A stretch of DNA of 64,000 nucleotides, taken from positions 1-64,000 of the forward strand of contig NZ_FOXB01000002.1 in the NCBI RefSeq assembly GCF_900115615.1, read 5' to 3'. A program made the position numbers and the translations under genes. The notes beneath the pieces were generated by a model, which did no database searches, had not been told where the DNA came from, and worked only from the letters and a program-made list of their open reading frames with translations. This document shows positions 8,560-16,819 of this stretch, one piece after another (position 1 is the first letter of the stretch; each line of letters begins with the position of its first letter). This DNA is from Hydrogenimonas thermophila (GTDB lineage: Bacteria; Campylobacterota; Campylobacteria; Campylobacterales; Hydrogenimonadaceae).

Positions 8560-9660
8560 ATGTCTAAAAGACAATTAGCAATGGTAATGGATTTGAACAA
8601 ATGTATCGGATGCCAAACTTGTACTGTTGCATGTAAAACTCAGTGGACCAACCGAAATGGCCGTGAGTACATGTATTGGAACAATGTTGAAACATACCCT
8701 GGAACTGGGTATCCGAAAAATTGGATGGAGCTTGGCGGTGGATTTGACGCTGCCGGAGATCTTCAAGCTGGAGTTGTACCAAATATTGAAGCAGATTATG
8801 GTGTGCCTTGGGATTATAACCATGATGAACTGCAATTTGGTGAACAGCTTAAGCCTAATGTAGATCCGACTTGGGGACCAAACTGGGATGAAGATGAAGG
8901 TGCTGGTAACTTTCCAAGTGACAACTATTTCTTCTACATTCCACGGATATGTAACCACTGTACAAATCCTGGATGTTTGAGTGCTTGTCCTCGTGATGCG
9001 ATTTTCAAAAGGGATCAAGATGGTGTTGTTTTAGTTGACCTTGATCGATGTCAGGGGTACCGATACTGTATTGCTGGGTGTCCATATAAAAAGATTTACT
9101 TTAACCCGAAAATCAGTAAGTCTGAGAAGTGTATTTTATGCTTCCCACGTATTGAGAAAGGACTTCCACCAGCATGTGCACAACAGTGTGTTGGACGTAT
9201 ACGTTTTGTTGGATTCCTTGATGATGAAGAGGGACAAGTGCATAAACTTGTTCACAAATATAAAGTGGCTCTTCCACTTCGCAGTGATTACGGTACTCAG
9301 CCAAATGTCTACTATGTTCCACCGACAGAAGCACCTCCGAAGTTTGATGCTGAAGGTCGTGTAATAGAGGGAAGTAACCGTATTCCTATTGAAGAGCTTG
9401 AAAAGCTTTTTGGCAAAGAAGTTCATCAAGCAATAAAAACTATTAAAGAAGAGAAAGAGAAGCGTAAAAAGACAGGTGAAAGTGAGTTGATGGATATTTT
9501 GATTGCTTATCAGCATTCAGAAATGTTCAGACTAGATCAAAACTATTATCAAAGTATTGCTAAGAAGCAAGGTCTCTCTCTTGCACCAATTGATAATCGC
9601 TATATGCAAGGTAAATTGACCTCGAACAAATATAAGTTTAAGGTGGTGGAATATGAATAA
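8560..9660 (+). CDS. Molybdoenzyme beta subunit, four Fe-S clusters (NarH/SerB type)
   Basis: The 366-residue protein has no signal peptide and would be exported with the Tat-bearing alpha subunit. Cysteine groups appear in the NarH order: CIGCQTCTVACK (from residue 15), CNHCTNPGCLSACP, CQGYRYCIAGCP and CILCFP...CAQQC. In the CQGYRYC group a Tyr occupies the position of the second Cys, as in the [3Fe-4S] site of NarH-like subunits (Trp in NarH). Three [4Fe-4S] and one [3Fe-4S] clusters are thus expected, wiring the Mo site to the gamma subunit. The gene follows alpha by 14 bases with a good ribosome site and overlaps gamma by 8. Confidence 0.9.
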   Translation: MSKRQLAMVMDLNKCIGCQTCTVACKTQWTNRNGREYMYWNNVETYPGTGYPKNWMELGGGFDAAGDLQAGVVPNIEADYGVPWDYNHDELQFGEQLKPNVDPTWGPNWDEDEGAGNFPSDNYFFYIPRICNHCTNPGCLSACPRDAIFKRDQDGVVLVDLDRCQGYRYCIAGCPYKKIYFNPKISKSEKCILCFPRIEKGLPPACAQQCVGRIRFVGFLDDEEGQVHKLVHKYKVALPLRSDYGTQPNVYYVPPTEAPPKFDAEGRVIEGSNRIPIEELEKLFGKEVHQAIKTIKEEKEKRKKTGESELMDILIAYQHSEMFRLDQNYYQSIAKKQGLSLAPIDNRYMQGKLTSNKYKFKVVEYE

Positions 9661-10849
9661 GCTTACAACAGCACTACTGGCTACTTCGCTTGTCGCTTCA
9701 GCGGCACTTGCTGAAGGTGCGGTATTGGCTCAAAAAACAGATGGTGATGTGACAAAATTAACACCGACATCAAGTGCATGGGAGTATGTCAAAGGAACTA
9801 CAATTCATCTTTACCCTCAGACAACGGTTACGATGAATGATAAAAAAGCTAATGAGATCAATAAAAATGCAAAAGCTAAAGAGGCTCGTGTAAAAGCTAT
9901 TTATGATGGTAAAAATATTGCATTTTTACTTGAGTGGCCTGATGGAACAAAAAGTGTTCAGCAGGGTTATAGATCAGATGTATATGGAGATGGGTTTGCT
10001 GTTCAGCTTCCTGTTAACTACAAAGATCCAAAAAAATTGCCATACATAGGTATGGGTAGTGAAGGAAGACCGGTTGTCATTCATCTTCAAAAAGCTGTTC
10101 AGCCAATTTATGAGCCAAATGGCAATGGAAATGTTGGCGATCAGCAAAATATTTTGAGTAAAAACAAGTTTGGTAAAGATATTGAAGCTTATAACGAAAA
10201 AGTTTCTAAACTTGCTGTGAAAGATTATCAGCGCTCTTTCATTTCAGAGGGTTTCCGATCTATGACAGAAATTAAAGATGGAAGTGAAAAGTTCAGTGCT
10301 GATATGAGTTATGGAAATAATACCTGGAAAGGTACAGTAATTCGCCCTTTAAAAGATTCATATCTTAATTTAAAAGGGAGCTTTCCTGTTGCATTTGCAG
10401 CATGGGATGGTTCAAAACTTAACCGTGACGGATTGAAACTTCTTTCAAGTTGGATTCCTGTGAAGCTTGTAGGACAAAGCGGTGGAGACAAACTTGTTTC
10501 AGAATTAACTGCACCTGTAAAAGGTGATGCCCAAAATGGTAAAAATCTTGTTATGCAAAATGGATGTATGGGATGTCATTACATTCCAGGTATGAGTGCT
10601 CCTGGATATATGGCTCCAGGACTTGCAAATATAGGTGGTTATGCTACAGCAGCTTATTTGCGTGAATCTATAGTTGATCCAAATGCTGTAGTAGTACCTG
10701 GGTACAATCGCAATGCACATCCAAATACACCTTGGTATAATGAAGTAGATGGTAAACGTCAATCTACAATGCCTCCATATCCGCTTGATGATAAAAGTCT
10801 TGATGATATGGTTGCATATTTAAAAACCCTCAAATCGGAGGTGAAATAA
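9653..10849 (+). CDS. Gamma subunit: heme b (EB_dh-like) domain fused to cytochrome c
   Basis: The 398-residue protein has a signal peptide (ending near ALAEG). Residues about 30-275 resemble the ethylbenzene-dehydrogenase-related heme b domain of type II gamma subunits (segments IYDGKNIAFLLEWPDG and VAFAAWDGSKLNRDG). Met134 in YIGMGSEG is a candidate axial ligand. Residues about 285-398 form a class I cytochrome c with CMGCH at 305-309 and a late Met in STMPPYPL. Classical gamma subunits (SerC, EbdC, DdhC) stop after the heme b domain; here the electron outlet is covalently attached. The gene overlaps beta by 8 bases and touches the next gene as TAATG. Confidence 0.85.
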   Translation: MNKLTTALLATSLVASAALAEGAVLAQKTDGDVTKLTPTSSAWEYVKGTTIHLYPQTTVTMNDKKANEINKNAKAKEARVKAIYDGKNIAFLLEWPDGTKSVQQGYRSDVYGDGFAVQLPVNYKDPKKLPYIGMGSEGRPVVIHLQKAVQPIYEPNGNGNVGDQQNILSKNKFGKDIEAYNEKVSKLAVKDYQRSFISEGFRSMTEIKDGSEKFSADMSYGNNTWKGTVIRPLKDSYLNLKGSFPVAFAAWDGSKLNRDGLKLLSSWIPVKLVGQSGGDKLVSELTAPVKGDAQNGKNLVMQNGCMGCHYIPGMSAPGYMAPGLANIGGYATAAYLRESIVDPNAVVVPGYNRNAHPNTPWYNEVDGKRQSTMPPYPLDDKSLDDMVAYLKTLKSEVK

Positions 10850-11256
10850 TGAAAAAGTTTGCTGCATTAGCACTTTGTATGATGTTGGCTGTTGCTGCGT
10901 CTGCTAGTAGTGAAGGGTTTGAAAAGAAGGGATTTTTAACAACCAAATGGTGTGTTGAAAATGATATGTTTAAAGATTGCCGTCTTGAAACTGTTGTTTG
11001 TGGTTATGGAGGTTGTAATCAAAACTGGGAATTTGGTGATCCTATAAAAGAGGAGATGGTTCTTTATGTTCATGATGACGGAAAATATTATAAAGTTGAT
11101 CTTGGACATGTAGAACGAAGTGAACTTGATGAGGCTATGAATAGAAATGAAGTAACATTGATTGGATCTTATGATGCAAAAAACAATGTTATTCACGTAA
11201 AAGAGTTTAAAGCCCCACCTCCACCGAAAAAATCTTTTTTTAAGGGTTGTCTATAA
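10849..11256 (+). CDS. Small secreted cysteine-rich protein of the molybdoenzyme operon
   Basis: This 135-residue protein is not recognised. It has a signal peptide (MKKFAALALC to about ASAS) and, in the mature part, cysteines 35, 44, 51, 56 and 134, the last in a C-terminal GCL. The core is acidic and aromatic (YVHDDGKYYKVDLG) and the tail has a PPPPKK stretch. Its start overlaps the gamma stop codon by one base, so it belongs to the complex or its assembly. Disulfides, a metal site or a sulfur-handling role are all possible; no CxxCH heme motif is present. Confidence 0.7.
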   Translation: MKKFAALALCMMLAVAASASSEGFEKKGFLTTKWCVENDMFKDCRLETVVCGYGGCNQNWEFGDPIKEEMVLYVHDDGKYYKVDLGHVERSELDEAMNRNEVTLIGSYDAKNNVIHVKEFKAPPPPKKSFFKGCL

Positions 11257-11280
11257 GATTTTCGCCTTTTGGCGAAAATC
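11257..11280 (+). terminator. 10-bp perfect hairpin after the structural genes
   Basis: GATTTTCGCC (11257-11266) and GGCGAAAATC (11271-11280) form a perfect stem with a TTTT loop, directly after the stop codon. No T-run follows, so it may be a partial terminator or a 3' stabiliser that sets the structural genes above the chaperone and ferredoxin genes. Confidence 0.6.
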
Positions 11281-11376
11281 GATGATGGATGTTGAATGAT
11301 GGATTTTAGATTAAATTCACTATTGAGTGTCCATTTTCTGCTATTATTTGCTACTAATTATTTCGAGGAATTTTAA

Positions 11377-11952
11377 ATGGATGATAAAACAAGACTCTAT
11401 ATTTATGCCTTTTTGTCACGTGTTTTTACAGAAGAGTTGGATGACAAGGCACTAAATGATTTGTATGAAAATGAAGCTTTGCTTGAAACAATTGGGGAAG
11501 AGACGCTTAAATGGTTTAAAACCAATGATTTGGAATATTTAAAAGAGCAGCTTAACATTGATTATAACTCACTATTTGGAATCAATAATCATCCTATTGA
11601 ATCTGCTGTTATGGATAGCAAAAATGAGATTTTAGTAGGGTTGCAAAATCCTGTAATGCAGTTTTATTTTAGTCATGGGTATGATCTTAATCTAGAAAAT
11701 TCTAAGCTTTATGTGCCTGATCATGCAGGAATAGAGTTTGGTTTTATGCAGAGTATGATTAGTCAAAATGACAAGTTTACACAAGCAGAGTTTTTGCAAA
11801 AACATCTATTGAACTGGATTGTACCTTTTTTAGTAGCTGTAAAACCAATGGCAGATACACCTTTTTATAGAGATTTATGTGACTTTATCATTGAATTTCT
11901 TATGTCAGATTATTCTGCGCTTATTGATGAGGTAGGAGTGATTCATGCGTAG
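11377..11952 (+). CDS. TorD-family molybdoenzyme assembly chaperone
   Basis: The 191-residue cytoplasmic protein has the all-helical TorD/DmsD/NarJ pattern: YIYAFLSRVF near the N-terminus, DYNSLFGINNHPIESAV in the middle, and the signature YVPDHAGIEFGFM. Such chaperones bind the Tat signal of the alpha subunit and assist insertion of the molybdenum cofactor before export. Type II operons (serABDC, ebdABCD) carry one as the D gene. It starts about 100 bases after the hairpin with its own ribosome site (GAGGAA) and overlaps the ferredoxin gene by 8 bases. Confidence 0.85.
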   Translation: MDDKTRLYIYAFLSRVFTEELDDKALNDLYENEALLETIGEETLKWFKTNDLEYLKEQLNIDYNSLFGINNHPIESAVMDSKNEILVGLQNPVMQFYFSHGYDLNLENSKLYVPDHAGIEFGFMQSMISQNDKFTQAEFLQKHLLNWIVPFLVAVKPMADTPFYRDLCDFIIEFLMSDYSALIDEVGVIHA

Positions 11953-13024
11953 TGAAAGTTTGACACAAGGTGATCTGTTTAAGTTTGACTATTTCAAATG
12001 TTTGAGATCTGAGTTTGCAAAAAATGAGTGTAGTATTTGTATAGATTTATGTCCTGAAGGGGCTATGGTATTTGATCGTGGTAAATTGACTCTTGATGCA
12101 AATGCGTGTACAGCATGTTCTGCTTGTATTGGCAGTTGTCCTACTGAAGCTTTGATGAGTGAAACATTTGATCCTAACCATTTTTCATTAAACTTTTCAA
12201 AGCAGTCTGAATCGCTTATATCTTGTAAAGAGAATGTACCTTGTATTGCATCACTATCTGTAGAACACCTTATATCTATAGCTTTGCGTAAAGAAGGTGA
12301 AGTTGTTTGTGATCTTTCACACTGTTTAGAATGCAGTGTGAATAAAGATAATAAAATTATAGAGATAATTAACTCTATGATAGATGAAGCCCAGAAGTTT
12401 TTACAAATTTGTGGAAGTGAAAAAGAGATCAAGGTACAAACAGAAGAGCTTGAAGAGAGTCTGGAAGTTGGTAGAAGAGGGCTTTTTAAGAAGTTAATTG
12501 GTGTAGCAAAAGAGGTAAATGAAGAAGTCTCTATGACTGAATTAATGAACAGCAGTGAAGAGAAACAGCCGTTAAAACGAATACTTCTAAAGAATGCTCT
12601 TAAATTGCAGGCTGAGAAATTTCCTGAAAATTCAGAGTTAGATGTTAACTTCTCTTTTGTTAAAGCCAAGAAGATTGATGCTGAAACTTGTACCAATTGT
12701 CAAGAGTGTGCAATGTTCTGCCCAACAGAAGCTCTTTCACTTCTTCAGGACAATACAGGAATAATTTTTCAGATGGGCAAATGCATATCTTGCTCTATTT
12801 GTGATGATATATGTCAACCAGGCTCCATAAAAAGCGATAGTAGATTTGACCTAGTAGAGTTTTCATTTGACAGAATGCAACTGCTTGTTAAACATAATTT
12901 AGAGATTTGTGAAGAGTGTAAGGTAGCATTTCCTTATCATGGAGGAGAAAAAGTGTGTGCACGTTGTAAAGATTTCCGCACAAATCATGCAGACCTATTT
13001 ACCTTGGCTAAAGATTTGGAGTAG
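11945..13024 (+). CDS. Polyferredoxin with four 4Fe-4S motifs
   Basis: The 359-residue protein has no signal peptide or clear membrane segment. Two cysteine groups lie near the N-terminus (CSICIDLCPEGA and CTACSACIGSCPTEA) and two in the C-terminal third (CTNCQECAMFCPTEA and CISCSICDDICQPGS). A helical, Cys-poor region separates them (about 140-225), and the end has a CxxC...CxxC pair (CEEC, CARC) that could bind zinc. It overlaps the TorD-like gene by 8 bases and ends the operon. It is probably a cytoplasmic electron carrier or an Fe-S assembly factor for the molybdoenzyme; similar NapF-like proteins accompany other Mo enzymes. The exact partner is not evident. Confidence 0.75.
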   Translation: MRSESLTQGDLFKFDYFKCLRSEFAKNECSICIDLCPEGAMVFDRGKLTLDANACTACSACIGSCPTEALMSETFDPNHFSLNFSKQSESLISCKENVPCIASLSVEHLISIALRKEGEVVCDLSHCLECSVNKDNKIIEIINSMIDEAQKFLQICGSEKEIKVQTEELEESLEVGRRGLFKKLIGVAKEVNEEVSMTELMNSSEEKQPLKRILLKNALKLQAEKFPENSELDVNFSFVKAKKIDAETCTNCQECAMFCPTEALSLLQDNTGIIFQMGKCISCSICDDICQPGSIKSDSRFDLVEFSFDRMQLLVKHNLEICEECKVAFPYHGGEKVCARCKDFRTNHADLFTLAKDLE

Positions 13025-13035
13025 CTCATTTAATT

Positions 13036-14103
13036 TTATAATATATTTTTTATGATATTGTCTATATTAACACTTGTTTCTTTTAAAATATTGCAATTAG
13101 GAATTAACTTTTTATGAAAAGCTAATTCTACATAATTCATTAATTCATTTTCATCATTTGTCCAAACCATAAGGTTATTATCTATTTGCCATTTATCATA
13201 GTGGCTTATGAAACTCCTGGTTGAGATGGTAGGCGTACCAAGAAAACAGCTCTCTGTATTTATAGTGCCACCACCACCAATAAAGAGATCAACATCTTTC
13301 AAAAGATGTTGTAAAAATATTTTTTCTTCTATTACGTAGGCAAAAGGGAACTCTTTTTTTAAGTATTCACTTTCGTATCTTGGAATTAGAATTATATTTG
13401 CATCAAATTTTTTATATATTTTAGGCAGTGCTTCATAAAGAAAAGGGTATTTTTTATTAACATAACAGGCTTTATACTCCTCTTCTCTTACTAAAATAGT
13501 AAATTTATTTCTATCAATTCCATATTTTTTATATAATTTATTTACATACTCGTTATTAAACTCAAAATTATCAAGCCAAATAAGAGGATCTATAAAACTA
13601 TATTCAACGATCTGCTCTTTATCTAGTCCAAATCTTAAAATTACCTCATCAGGAACTACAAAAGGCTTAAACATTTTAGTTGCAAGTGGAATGGTAAGTC
13701 TTGCTTGTGGAAGAGCTTTTTTAAAGTTTGTCTTATGGTCACTTAATGGAATATCATAAAAATTATACACTGGAATTCCAAGCCCAAAAGCAACTCTTAC
13801 AGCATCAACAGAAGATAGACATACAAGCTTTGAGATGTTTTGATGTGAAATATAATCTAAGAATTGAAATTGTCTTGATATTGAGGCATGAAGTTTATCT
13901 TTTAACTCGCCTCCACCAAAACTACCTATGCTATGATATTTAAATCTATAAAGGTCAAGAAGTTCAGTAGTTTCTTTGTAACCTTCTCCACCTCTTGTTG
14001 TAATTAATACATTACATTTTTTTTGGATCTCTTTTATTATAGGAGAGAAGAATAGAACAGATTTAGGGGTTACCAAGTCAAACCATATGGTATTTTTCTT
14101 CAT
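13036..14103 (-). CDS. DUF354-type glycosyltransferase-like protein
   Basis: The 355-residue protein opens with IWFDLVTPKSVLFFSPIIKE and has a C-terminal half with DVDLFIGGGGTINTESCFLGTPTIST, the pattern of DUF354 proteins, which resemble GT-B-fold UDP-GlcNAc 2-epimerase or glycosyltransferase enzymes. Family members occur in polysaccharide clusters and their reactions are mostly unproven. It is the last gene of the glycan island and overlaps asnB by 4 bases. It converges with the ferredoxin gene, with only 11 bases between them and no obvious terminator. Confidence 0.7.
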   Translation of the reverse strand: MKKNTIWFDLVTPKSVLFFSPIIKEIQKKCNVLITTRGGEGYKETTELLDLYRFKYHSIGSFGGGELKDKLHASISRQFQFLDYISHQNISKLVCLSSVDAVRVAFGLGIPVYNFYDIPLSDHKTNFKKALPQARLTIPLATKMFKPFVVPDEVILRFGLDKEQIVEYSFIDPLIWLDNFEFNNEYVNKLYKKYGIDRNKFTILVREEEYKACYVNKKYPFLYEALPKIYKKFDANIILIPRYESEYLKKEFPFAYVIEEKIFLQHLLKDVDLFIGGGGTINTESCFLGTPTISTRSFISHYDKWQIDNNLMVWTNDENELMNYVELAFHKKLIPNCNILKETSVNIDNIIKNIL

Positions 14104-15845
14104 AAATAGACCTTATTAAACCATTTTGCAAATAAAAATAGTTGCCATATATGCTGCTTAAACCTTTTCTCTTTTGCCTCATTAAATAAAAATTTAACAA
14201 ATTCTTCATTAAAAATATTTATCTCTTTATTAACTATCAAAATTGTATCTAAAATTTCTTTATCATACTCATCATAAAGCCATTCAATGAAAGGTGAACT
14301 AAATCCCTTTTTTTGTCTATAAACTATCTTTTGTGGAAGATATTTAATTGCTATCTGTTTTAATAAACTTTTATTTGTATCTCCTTTTTTTAACTCATCA
14401 TCAATTTGAAACATATATTCAACTAATCTAAAGTCTAAAAAAGGTGCTCGAATCTCAAGTGAATTTGCCATGCTGGCTCTATCTATTTTTGTCATTAAAA
14501 CTTCAGCTATCCATATTTTAAAGTCAATGTAACTTACCCATTTAACAGGAGTATAGTTAGTCAAAAACTCTTTTATAAAAAATTTTTCACTATAGTTTTT
14601 TAATAGAAGTTTTTTCTGTTTTTCTGTAAATGTTTCACCTGAAGTTTGATATATCGGAAGGTTATTTAATCTTCTGTAGTTATATTCCCAATCTTTTGTT
14701 AGGTTAAATTCAGACTCTTTTGGTGTTGAGGCATAATAAGAGAACATTTTAAAGTAGTTATCATACCCTAAAAAGTTCTCATCTGCTCCCTCCCCACTAA
14801 GTGCAACTTTTATGCCATTTTTATGGATAGCTTGACTTAAAATATATGTTGGAATAGTAGCACTGTCGCCAAATGGTTCATCTGTTGCTTCTAAGATCTT
14901 GTCGATAGTTTCTAAAAAGTCTCTTTTAGATATAACTATCTCATTATGATTTGAGTTTATATGTTTTGCTACTATTTTTGCATAATCTAATTCACTGTAA
15001 TGCAGGTATTCATCATACCCAATGCTGAAGGTGTCTATTTTACCTACTATTTTTGCATAAAGTGCTGATATAAATGAAGAGTCAACCCCTCCAGAAAGAA
15101 GAGATGCCACTTTTACATCAGAGACTAGCCTATATTTTAAAGATGAGATGAGAAGATCTTCAATATCAGATAAACTTTTGTTTTTATCAAAATATTTTGT
15201 TTCTATTTTATCTATATCGTAATACTTTTTTATTTTTAAATTATTATCTAAAATAAGATAGTGTCCAGCTTGAAGTTTTTTTATATCTTTATAAAATGTA
15301 TTTTGATGTATTGGTGTCATAAAAGAGAGATACTCATAAAATGCTTCATTATTCATACTTGGTGTTTTGTCTAAACAACTTAAAATAGCTTTTATCTCAC
15401 TACCAAATATAAATTTGCCATTTTTGTAGTAGTAATAGAATGGCTTTTTGCCAAATCTGTCTCTGGCACAAAAAAATCTTCGTTTTTTCTTGTCATAAAT
15501 ACAAAAACTAAACATTCCATTAATAAGTTTTAAAAAATCTACATCATATTTCTGATAAAGTCTAATTAAAACTTCAGTATCACTTTTTGTAACTACCTTT
15601 AAATTATGCTCTTTTATAAGCTCTTTGTAGTTATAGATTTCACCATTGAATACAATTATGATTTCATCAAACTCCATAGGTTGGTTTGCTTCTGCATCTA
15701 GGTCAATGATTGAAAGTCTAGTATGTCCAAAACAATTATTCTTATAGATTAAAATATCTTGATTATCTGGACCTCTAGAAAATAATTTATTTACAGCTTT
15801 ATTAAAGTATTTTAAAAAAAAATTTGTCCCAACTATACCACACAT
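14100..15845 (-). CDS. asnB: Asparagine synthetase (glutamine-hydrolysing) homologue in the glycan island
   Basis: The 581-residue product is a full-length AsnB: an N-terminal Ntn glutaminase domain with catalytic Cys2 (MCGIVG), RGPDNQD and FNGEIYNY, then an ATP-pyrophosphatase domain with SGGVDSS and SGEGADENFLGYDNYF. The start is the ATG at 15845 because Cys2 must be exposed; the ORF reads 9 codons further upstream. That ATG overlaps the upstream radical SAM stop codon as TAATG, showing coupling. AsnB homologues in surface-polysaccharide clusters often amidate sugar acids or amino-acid substituents rather than making free asparagine, and the setting here points that way, but the substrate is not visible. 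Confidence 0.88.
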   Translation of the reverse strand: MCGIVGTNFFLKYFNKAVNKLFSRGPDNQDILIYKNNCFGHTRLSIIDLDAEANQPMEFDEIIIVFNGEIYNYKELIKEHNLKVVTKSDTEVLIRLYQKYDVDFLKLINGMFSFCIYDKKKRRFFCARDRFGKKPFYYYYKNGKFIFGSEIKAILSCLDKTPSMNNEAFYEYLSFMTPIHQNTFYKDIKKLQAGHYLILDNNLKIKKYYDIDKIETKYFDKNKSLSDIEDLLISSLKYRLVSDVKVASLLSGGVDSSFISALYAKIVGKIDTFSIGYDEYLHYSELDYAKIVAKHINSNHNEIVISKRDFLETIDKILEATDEPFGDSATIPTYILSQAIHKNGIKVALSGEGADENFLGYDNYFKMFSYYASTPKESEFNLTKDWEYNYRRLNNLPIYQTSGETFTEKQKKLLLKNYSEKFFIKEFLTNYTPVKWVSYIDFKIWIAEVLMTKIDRASMANSLEIRAPFLDFRLVEYMFQIDDELKKGDTNKSLLKQIAIKYLPQKIVYRQKKGFSSPFIEWLYDEYDKEILDTILIVNKEINIFNEEFVKFLFNEAKEKRFKQHIWQLFLFAKWFNKVYL

Positions 15846-16819
15846 TACTGTAGTCCTGCTTGTTTTCCCCAAGGAAATTCAATCTTATGGGCACATAGCA
15901 TTCCACAAGGTTGACACTTTTTATTTTCAACTGTTTTTATAACATTTAAAGCTTTTTTTGATGTCAACAAATTATCTAAATTACCATCAAAGTCATTTAA
16001 ATTTCCCATATTTAAAAAATCTAAACAATCATTACAAGGATATACATTTCCATATGGATCAATTACAATGGCTTTTTTCCCCATATAACAATTAAAATAG
16101 GGAACGCTATTTTCATAAATAGATTTTGCCCATAACCAATTAGGTTTTCTCCTATCATTTAGCCAATTAGCTTTATATAAAAGTTCCTCAATAAATTGTA
16201 ACTCTTCTTTAGAATAAGTTATTTGTTTATTTAAATTATTTAATAAGTTTGCATTTCTTGCATAACCTATAAAATATTCTATTTGATTTTTTTTAGCAAA
16301 ATCTATAAACCAAAGAATATCATTATAATTTTGTTTATAAACAATCATAGTAACTCTTAAATTTATTCCAAATGGTTTTAGCAATTCAATTGTTTCTAGA
16401 ACTTTTTCATATCCATTCTTAACTAGTCTGATTTTTTCATAATTCTCTTTTTTTCCATCAAGAGAAATATCAATTCTAAAATTCTCTTTTTTTATATATT
16501 TTAAACATTCTTTAGTAACTTCATAATGTTTTTGGGGATACCATCCACTAATATTTGTATGAATAAAAGCATTTGGTTTATTTTTTGCAATAATTTTAAC
16601 AACATCAATATATTTTGGGCTGAGTTGAGACTCTCCTGCAGTTAAATCAAAATAGTTAGTATGTTGGATAGCTTTTGCAGAAAATATTTTTTCAAAAATA
16701 TTTATATCTAGTTCATCTTTTATGATCTCTTTTTTATCATATTGCCATATATTACAGTTTACACATTTTCCTGGACAATATAAGCTTACCATATAGTTAA
16801 TATCTTCTATTTTATACAT
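15845..16819 (-). CDS. Radical SAM/SPASM-like enzyme A
   Basis: The 324-residue protein has the radical SAM cluster motif C-x3-C-x2-C (YCPGKCVNCNIW, near residue 16) and a C-terminal Cys-rich region with IDPYGNVYPCNDCLD and CQPCGMLCAHKIEFPWGK, resembling SPASM auxiliary-cluster domains. It closely resembles the protein at 19031-20011, sharing the NWLWAKS and HKIEFPWGK segments. The start chosen is ATG 16819 (GGGA six bases upstream), which matches the MYKI start of the paralogue; a GTG lies 4 codons earlier. In glycan clusters such enzymes carry out radical dehydrogenation, epimerisation or dehydration of sugars or peptides. The reaction here is unknown. Confidence 0.82.
   Translation of the reverse strand: MYKIEDINYMVSLYCPGKCVNCNIWQYDKKEIIKDELDINIFEKIFSAKAIQHTNYFDLTAGESQLSPKYIDVVKIIAKNKPNAFIHTNISGWYPQKHYEVTKECLKYIKKENFRIDISLDGKKENYEKIRLVKNGYEKVLETIELLKPFGINLRVTMIVYKQNYNDILWFIDFAKKNQIEYFIGYARNANLLNNLNKQITYSKEELQFIEELLYKANWLNDRRKPNWLWAKSIYENSVPYFNCYMGKKAIVIDPYGNVYPCNDCLDFLNMGNLNDFDGNLDNLLTSKKALNVIKTVENKKCQPCGMLCAHKIEFPWGKQAGLQ

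Noticed and set aside
11989-12696. Minus-strand 235-codon open frame inside the polyferredoxin gene
   Set aside because: It is antisense to clear 4Fe-4S motifs and shows no recognisable domain.
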